64,000 nt of DNA from Erythroxylum novogranatense (Eukaryota; Streptophyta; Magnoliopsida; Malpighiales; Erythroxylaceae), in assembly GCA_029891385.1 (NCBI GenBank), contig CM057229.1, forward strand, positions 682,001 to 746,000, in the 5' to 3' direction. Under the pieces are notes generated by a model. That model was not told the origin of the DNA, ran no database searches, and was given only the letters and a program-made list of their open reading frames with translations. Both the position numbers and the translations under genes were made by a program. Below are positions 58,600-64,000 of this stretch, piece after piece; the first letter of the stretch is position 1, and every line of letters begins with the position of its first letter.

Positions 58600-59085
58600 T
58601 GCTTGTATCAAATAAGAATTTTTTTTCTACTTTATCATCTAGCTTGGTCCTTATCGCTGTAGGGATGTGGGCATAAGCAATCGAACCAAACACCTTTAGA
58701 TGCTACACGTTTGGTTTGAAACCAATCCAAGCCTCAATAAGAGTTGTGTTAGGGACACTCCTAGTAGGTGATCTGTTTAACAAATACACTGCACATGAAA
58801 CAGCTTCTGCCCAAAAATAGTTAAGCATACCTTTTGCCTTCAACATGTTTCTTTCCATATCTAGTATAATTTGGTTCTTTCTTTCGGCCACTCCATTGTG
58901 TTGAGAAGTGTAAGGAAATGTAGTGTTGTGTTGCACTCTAAGTTCTTCACAGTAATTTCTGAATTCATTAGAGATGTATTCACCTCCTCCATCACTTCAC
59001 ATTCTTTTAAGTGATTGGCCACTTTGTCTTTCAACAAGCACTTTAAATTTTTTAACTTTATTATGCTTGGACAGAATTTGACCAT
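58600..59085 (-). pseudogene. Copia C integrase C-terminal remnant fused to gag
   Basis: 58936-58703 carries FPYTSQHNGVAERKNQIILD (last catalytic Glu block) and FWAEAVSCAVYLLNRSPTRS. Upstream, 59085-58940 joins a gag-end sequence (SIIKLKNLKCLL frame, or HNKVKKFKVL in another) directly to the integrase block near the second Asp. Most of gag, the zinc knuckle, the protease and the integrase N-terminus are therefore deleted. Confidence 0.8.
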
Positions 59086-59089
59086 TTGT

Positions 59090-59512
59090 TTTCATATTGT
59101 TTGTCAATGCAAGCACTTTGTTAATGTAGGCATCAATTGTTTCAGAAGACTCCATTCGGAGTAGCTCATACTATCACGTCAAAGTTTGAAGATGCACCCT
59201 CTTAATTTTCTCATCACCTTTGTATGACAAGATAGTCCACGCTTCATTTGAGGTAGTAGCTCCTTCAATCTGTTCAAACGTCTCATCATTCATTCCTTGG
59301 TGAATGAAATACAATGCCTTCTTGTCCTTCTTTCTCAGGTCACAATTTGCAACTCGTTGTACATCATTTGCATTATCTGCTAATTCAGTAACTCCAATCT
59401 CCATGACCTCTAGCATATCATGATAATCAAACAGGACCTTCATTTGAGCATACCAATGATTCTAATTTTTCCCATATAGAATAGGAACATACAACTGCAT
59501 AGTGTTGTTCAT
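59090..59512 (-). pseudogene. Copia C gag N-terminal part
   Basis: ATG 59512, just inside the primer site: MNNTMQLYVPILYGKN, a stop, then NHWYAQMKVLFDYHDMLEVM, KDKKALYFIHQGMNDETFEQ and TSNEAWTILSYKGDEKIKRV, a UBN2-type capsid core. After a stop at about 59174 it continues ESSETIDAYINKVLALTNNM before the deletion join. Confidence 0.87.
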
Positions 59513-59516
59513 TGCT

Positions 59517-59526
59517 GCTCTGATAC
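59517..59526 (-). promoter_or_regulatory. Truncated primer binding site of copia C
   Basis: The minus strand reads gtatcagagc, the initiator-Met primer consensus without its first TG. The plus-strand sequence gctctgatac is cut by TGTTGGACCCC at 59527. Confidence 0.8.
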
Positions 59527-60095
59527 TGTTGGACCCCGATCTTTTAGTGGAATTTGGAAATATTAAATAAAATTAAATGGGTGTTTTAGAATTAAATGAA
59601 ATTGATGTGAAAAGAAGTGGAGTTTGGTCTTTGATAACTTAGAAATTTTGAATAAATTTGTGTGTTTAAGGGTACCATGACAATTATTAGTGAATAATTT
59701 GATTTAAATGGAAGTTGAAAAATAAGAAATGATTAGTGAAAGTGTTAAATTTTAGGGAATTGCAAGTCTGACTTTTTGGGATGAATAGTAACAGAGAGTT
59801 GACTTTTTGATGTGAAATCTTTGTGAATTTTTCTAGGTTGATTTAGGCAAAATTTGATAAAATAATCTTCATGAAAGTTGTAGCTTCTGTTGATAGCTTT
59901 TTATCGTTATAAAGTATGATATTTTTTGATATCGGGATTGAAAATTATGATCTTTCGAAGTTAAGGTTATTTTGCTTTGTTTTTAAAAATGCTATTAAGG
60001 GTAAGTTTGTGTGTACTGTGCTTTGAGACAAATTTTGTAATGATGTGGTTTGAATTGGATCAAATAGCCTTATTGAAAGTTGTAGAGAAAGTTTA

Positions 60096-60103
60096 TAGCT
60101 TTT
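60096..60103. repeat. LINE target-site duplication, left copy (tagctttt)
   Basis: tagctttt is repeated at 61418-61425 on the other side of the LINE insert. Confidence 0.75.
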
Positions 60104-61417
60104 TTTTGTATGAAAGAAAATAGAAGTGAGAAAATTGACATAACGAGTCGGGGGAAGCAAATCCCTGATATATCCTCGTCAAGGAGGCGTTGGCACCCAA
60201 CAGGGGTAGTATCAAAAATGGTGAGACCGACTGAAGTAGAATCGACGTGAGTAGCCAGCCAGTCAGCGTATCTATTGCTCTCTCGATAAACGTGCTGATG
60301 TGCAACAGTCCAATTCTGGGTGAGAAGCTCATAAATTCCCAGGGCAATGGGGTTAAGGGCCTGGGAACGATGATCCGCGGAAGAGAGGAGAAGGTGCACC
60401 GCGAGAGAATCCAGCTCGAGCTCTACGCGGCGGAAGCCCCGATCCCATGCTAATGTAAGCCCAGTATAAACACCCCAGAGCTCAGCCGACACCGGATCAC
60501 ACCAACCGAGGTTCTGGGAGAATCCGCCAGGCCAGAGGCCATCACTATCACACAAAATGCCACCTGCTGAAGCCGAGGAGCAATTACAGGCTCCGTCTGT
60601 GTTTAGATTGACCCAACTAGGACACAATTTGGACCAACTAACGAGTTGTTGGTGCCGAGGACGAGAACCGGTAGCAGCCTGGCTGGCCCATTAGGAGGTC
60701 TGGAGGATCTGACCTGTAAAAGATAAAATGATAAGATTAGGAGACAAAGGCCAAGAGAAGTTAGCATCAAGGAGGGACTTATTCCGCCACGACCAAAGGA
60801 ACCAGCAGGTCGTGCCGAAAAGAAGCGCCCAATCATATCCCAAGACGCGTCGATGGTGATGGAGGTTCGTGAGGACCCATTGGCGAGTCGAGAGGGCATA
60901 GAAAGCAGGAGGGGTGAGGTCCACTGGAAAGGTAGCCCACACCCGGCGAGCTCTAATGCAATCCTAGACAGCATGAAAGGGGGAATCGTCCAGGTGACAG
61001 TGGGGACAGGTGCTGTCGGTCGTAAGGTGGCAGTGGGCTCGGTATTGTTTGGTGAGTAGCCGTTCCTGCGCAAGTAACCACAAGAAAGATCGAACTCGTT
61101 GAGGACCGGGCCACTGCCAATGGCAGGCCAAATTCCATCCGCTTAGGAAGGGCGGCGTGGCCCGTAGTCAGGAAATAGGTAGACGCAATGGTGAAGAGCC
61201 CCGTGTTTGAAGCCCCCCAGGTCAATTTATCTTGGCCAAGATAAGGCCTAGGAGGAAATGTGCCCGCGATCAGCTGATAAACCGGCAAGGGGAGGTAAGA
61301 GTGGAGAGTGTCCCGGTCCCAATTGCCCGTGTCATCCACAAAGTGGTGGGCGCTGAGGGGAAAGAAAGGATCGGGAACGGGATGGGCGGCATGGCTTATA
61401 AGAGGGCCAACACCAGC
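60104..61417 (-). mobile_element. 5'-truncated plant LINE inserted in repeat D
   Basis: A GC-richer insert with only the C-terminal part of LINE ORF2 (zf-RVT and RNase H) on the minus strand. The element's 3' end faces the T-run at 60101-60107, and the 5' truncation is at about 61417. Flanked by tagctttt, as expected for target-primed insertion. Confidence 0.85.
60116..61339 (-). pseudogene. LINE ORF2 C-terminus: zf-RVT plus RNase H
   Basis: Start missing through 5' truncation. 61339 onward: LHSYLPLPVYQLIAGTFPPR and LTWGASNTGLFTIASTYFL (linker), then the zf-RVT core in another frame (RAHCHLTTDSTCPHCHLDDS, about 61060-61000). 60942-60691 continues RVLGYDWALLFGTTCWFLWS. The RNase H domain in 60627-60070 has WVNLNTDGACNCSSASAGGI (first Asp), SAELWGVYTGL (Glu), ELELDSLAVHLLLS (Asp) and RESNRYADWLATH (last Asp), so its active-site pattern is complete. 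A frameshift and at least two stops remain upstream. RNase H of this type would remove RNA from the element's RNA-DNA hybrid. Confidence 0.92.
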
Positions 61418-61425
61418 TAGCTTTT
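61418..61425. repeat. LINE target-site duplication, right copy (tagctttt)
   Basis: Matches 60096-60103. Confidence 0.75.
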
Positions 61426-62049
61426 CAATGATGTATAATATGCTATTTTGATTTTGGAAATTGACAGATGTGAAATTGTGAAGTTGGATGTGGTTTAGGG
61501 TGAATGGTTAGAGGCAGAAGCTTTGATTGAAAAATTGACCTAGTTAGAGGTTGAAATTTCCTTTAAATGCTTCATGAAAGTTTTAGATTATGTTTTGATC
61601 TTTCCATTGATGTAAAGTATGGAATTTTTGGACCATAGAATAGGAAGTTCTGATTTTCAGAAGTTTTTGTTACTGTTTGGCATGATCATTAATGGATAGA
61701 AACTTCGAAGTGATTTTTGACTCTCTTAAAGGTCAAATTGATTTTTCTATCATTCATGAAAGTTGTAGGTTGGATTTTGATCTTTTCATTAATATAAAGT
61801 ATGACATTTTTAGATCTTGGAGCTGAAAGATAGAAATTTTTGAAATTTTGTTACTGTTTCAGGTAACATAAATTGGACTGAAACTTTGAGTGGCATTTTG
61901 ACTCTCTTAGAAGCCAAATTAGTTTTTAAGTTCTCATGAAAGTTGTAGAGCTTCCTTTCAGCTTTTTATTGATACCCAATGTGCAAAATTTGGAATTTTG
62001 AGTTAGAAGTTGTGAATTTTGGAAGTTAGGAGTTTTTTGAAAAAAAAAA

Positions 62050-62250
62050 ACAGAAGGGAGGTAACTCGCGAGTGCGACGAGGTGCACTTGCGCCCGCCTC
62101 GCAGTCTGGAGGGTTCTCGACCGCGAGGGCCGCATTTTGGGGAAGCGTCGCGATCGCGAGCACCCCATTTTGAGGCGCTCCTTGCGACGTCTACGCGTCG
62201 CGAGGGCGACCTCCTCGCGAGGGTGATCCGACCCTTGCCCGTTATTTTGC
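62050..62250. other. GC- and CpG-rich island inside LTR-like repeat D
   Basis: A 200-bp block dense in tcgcga, gcgacg and ctcgcgag, surrounded by AT-rich sequence. Short open frames on both strands follow from composition. No product is recognised. Confidence 0.7.
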
Positions 62251-62589
62251 TTATAACTTTTTCCTCCGACATCTAATTAACTTGATTTTTAAAACGTAGA
62301 TTCCTAAGGTATCCCTCTACCTCTCCATGAAAATTGGGTATTTTTGAGATTAAATTGAGGAAGTTTGATTGAATCAAATTGAGTTGGAAAATTTTCTAAA
62401 CATGATTCAATATTTTAGTAAATTCTAAATCTGTAGAGATCCAATTGAGTTGATTATTATTTCTAAATAAACTAGAGACATGGAATTACAAGTTATCTGA
62501 AGGGACGGAATTTTAATTCGGACTCTAGGACCTTCATTTTCTAAATTGAAGTTAGGTTTAGTGTTTAGTCTTGGATTAGTAAGAGCTGA

Positions 62590-63720
62590 AAGTGTTTAGG
62601 CCTTAACTTTTGTTCTAGTCATCCAAATGGGGTGATTCTTGATTTGGATTAAACTAGAGAGATAAGGCTACAAATTGTCTGATAAAATTGAGTTTTAATT
62701 CAGTCTTTAAGAGTATCAATTTTTGGATGGAAGTCAAGCGCAGGAAGATGTTTTAGTATAAGAATAGTCCAAAAATGTTTGGGGTATAAATTTTGGAGTA
62801 TTTAACCAAATTGAATGATTTTGGTGTCATTATAAAATTGAGACTATAAGGAACATTTCTCTAGAAGGAAGTTTTAGCAAATTCCTTCAATTTGATGATT
62901 AGAAAAATGTCCTAAGTTAATCATGATTTAATGATATTTTGAGACTTTGATTTATTTTATGATTTTGAGGATTTAATTAACATGTTAATGTGATGTAATT
63001 AGCATGTTAATTTGTGCAAGGCCATATGATATGGAGTGAATTATTGAATTAAAGTGTTAAAAATGCATATGGGGCAAAATTGGAAGAATACTAAAGCTTT
63101 TAAGTTTTAAAGCTTATAAGGAAGGGCATAAGGGTCTTTTATGATTCATTAATGGCAAGTTGGTAAATTGAAAAGATGAGTCTTCGTATAAGACGCGGGG
63201 AGCACAAAAATTACAAAGAAAAGAAAGAAGAAAAAAGAGAGGAAGAGGGAGAGTGTATTCGGTGGAGAGAAAGGAGAAAGAAGAACAGAAGTTAGGTTTC
63301 GATTTTTATGAGTTTTCAAGAAAGATATTTGAGATGATTCAAAGAGGAAAAAGAAAGAAGAAGATAAGAGCTCCCATATGAGTTAAGAAATTCATCATTT
63401 GGTGAAGGTTTAAGGTAAGAGAAATTTTTGATTTGTTGAATTTTGGAAAGATTTTGGTTTAGAAAGTTTGAGAATTGAATGAGTTTGAGTTTTATTAGAT
63501 CAATTTTGGTGATTGCATGGTATGAATTGTTCAATTTTGGATTTCTATGAATTAGGGATTTTGCTTTAGAGGAAGGGATATTAAGAGAGGCAATGGAGAA
63601 AGAGAGGCTTTGGACAAGTATTTAAGCATGGATATGAGGTGGGTACCATGCTTATAATTTGAATTATGAGCCAATTATAAGTTTTCGAAAAATCAAGAAG
63701 AGAATGATTTGCAAATTCAT
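62590..63720 (+). repeat. Segment of repeat D matching 16660-18100 in inverted orientation
   Basis: Aligned landmarks: ggattaaactagagagataagg (62649-62671) against its complement near 17902-17926, the aattagcatgttaat block near 62997-63013, and the gaaagaagaaa run near 63221-63290. Confidence 0.75.
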
Positions 63721-64000
63721 TGTTTTCAAATAATTCGATAAATAGCTACAATTGTAAACTTCTTTGATTATAAATGATTTTGATAAATTGCTACGATTTT
63801 CGCATTCTTTGTGTTTGAATGATTGGGAATTTGATATGTGAATTTGTGTGACATTGTGACATTATGAATGAAGTTGTGTTTGAATAGAACATGATTATAA
63901 AAATTGAGTTTTCGAAATGTGCCTTTGGGCAATCAGCTTTCAAGTGTGAAAATATGTTATGTAGGTTTAGTTAGGTCCCATAAGATGTCAAGTGCACTTA

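Larger units (their letters stand above)
56397..59526 (-). mobile_element. Ty1/copia retrotransposon C, deleted
   Basis: Minus-strand element: primer site at the right edge (59517-59526), gag, a fused integrase remnant, RT and RNase H, polypurine tract (56660-56668) and 3' LTR (56397-56659). The 5' LTR is missing because another LTR-like repeat begins inside the primer site at 59527. Total internal length is about 2.9 kb, well short of a complete element. Confidence 0.85.
59868..62030. repeat. Diverged ~180-200-bp repeats inside LTR-like repeat D
   Basis: Five units start with (ca)tgaaagttgtag or a close variant near 59868, 60072, 61568, 61753 and 61932, each followed by a phrase like agctttttattgatnta and aaagtatgnnatttttgga. 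Spacing is 179 to 204 bp where uninterrupted. The LINE splits the second unit. Confidence 0.75.
59527..64000 (+). mobile_element. Long LTR-like repeat (family D), running off the window
   Basis: Starts TGTTGGACCCCGATC after gatac (59522-59526, a likely target duplication). It contains repeats of a catgaaagttgtag unit, a GC-rich block, and a purine-rich region that is the inverted counterpart of 16660-18100. It is interrupted by a LINE at 60104-61417. Without the LINE it is over 3.1 kb. The call as an LTR of a gypsy-type element is inferred from TG start, length and absence of coding sequence; the far end is not visible. Confidence 0.55.

Overview
The window is nuclear DNA of a flowering plant, most likely a eudicot. 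The support is three intact genes of plant families (a cytosolic AMY2-type alpha-amylase with introns, an intronless PLS-class pentatricopeptide repeat protein and a phi-class glutathione S-transferase) set in AT-rich spacer and dense plant retrotransposons and hAT transposons. No rRNA or tRNA genes, CRISPR arrays or bacterial operons were seen. I do not name a species.

Layout. 1-2035 is the 5' part of a decayed Ty1/copia element (LTR end, primer binding site, broken gag). About 2040-16140 is a plant LINE (ORF1, endonuclease, reverse transcriptase, zf-RVT) split by a nearly complete minus-strand Ty1/copia element at 4931-14051, which has both LTRs, primer site, polypurine tract and a 5-bp target duplication. 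About 16660-18100 is a fragment of a long LTR-like repeat, inverted relative to a second copy at 59527-64000. 18463-19956 is another copia-type LTR. 19957-27214 is intergenic and mostly AT-rich.

The gene island is 27215-33210. The alpha-amylase gene (minus, 12 exons, 413 codons) and the PPR gene (plus, one exon, 706 codons) are divergently transcribed from about 520 bp of shared upstream DNA. 33620-43685 is a Ty3/gypsy element of the Tat lineage with both LTRs, a 5-bp target duplication, an extra (archaeal-type) RNase H, a 3' tandem-repeat array and a long antisense reading frame with its own TATA-like box. The GST gene (minus, 3 exons, 218 codons) lies just beyond it at 44034-44870.

45803-56385 is a decayed hAT transposon of about 10.6 kb, bounded by 8-bp target duplications and terminal inverted repeats. 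A related 1.15-kb non-autonomous hAT with its own 8-bp duplication sits inside its transposase gene, and seven tandem units of about 720 bp have grown at that insertion junction. 56397-59526 is a deleted copia element. It is interrupted exactly at its primer binding site by the long LTR-like repeat that runs to the window end and itself carries a 5'-truncated LINE (60104-61417).

Apart from the three host genes, essentially all recognisable coding sequence is transposon-derived and disabled by stops, frameshifts or deletions. Many mobile elements show clean target-site duplications, so the order of insertion can be read directly.
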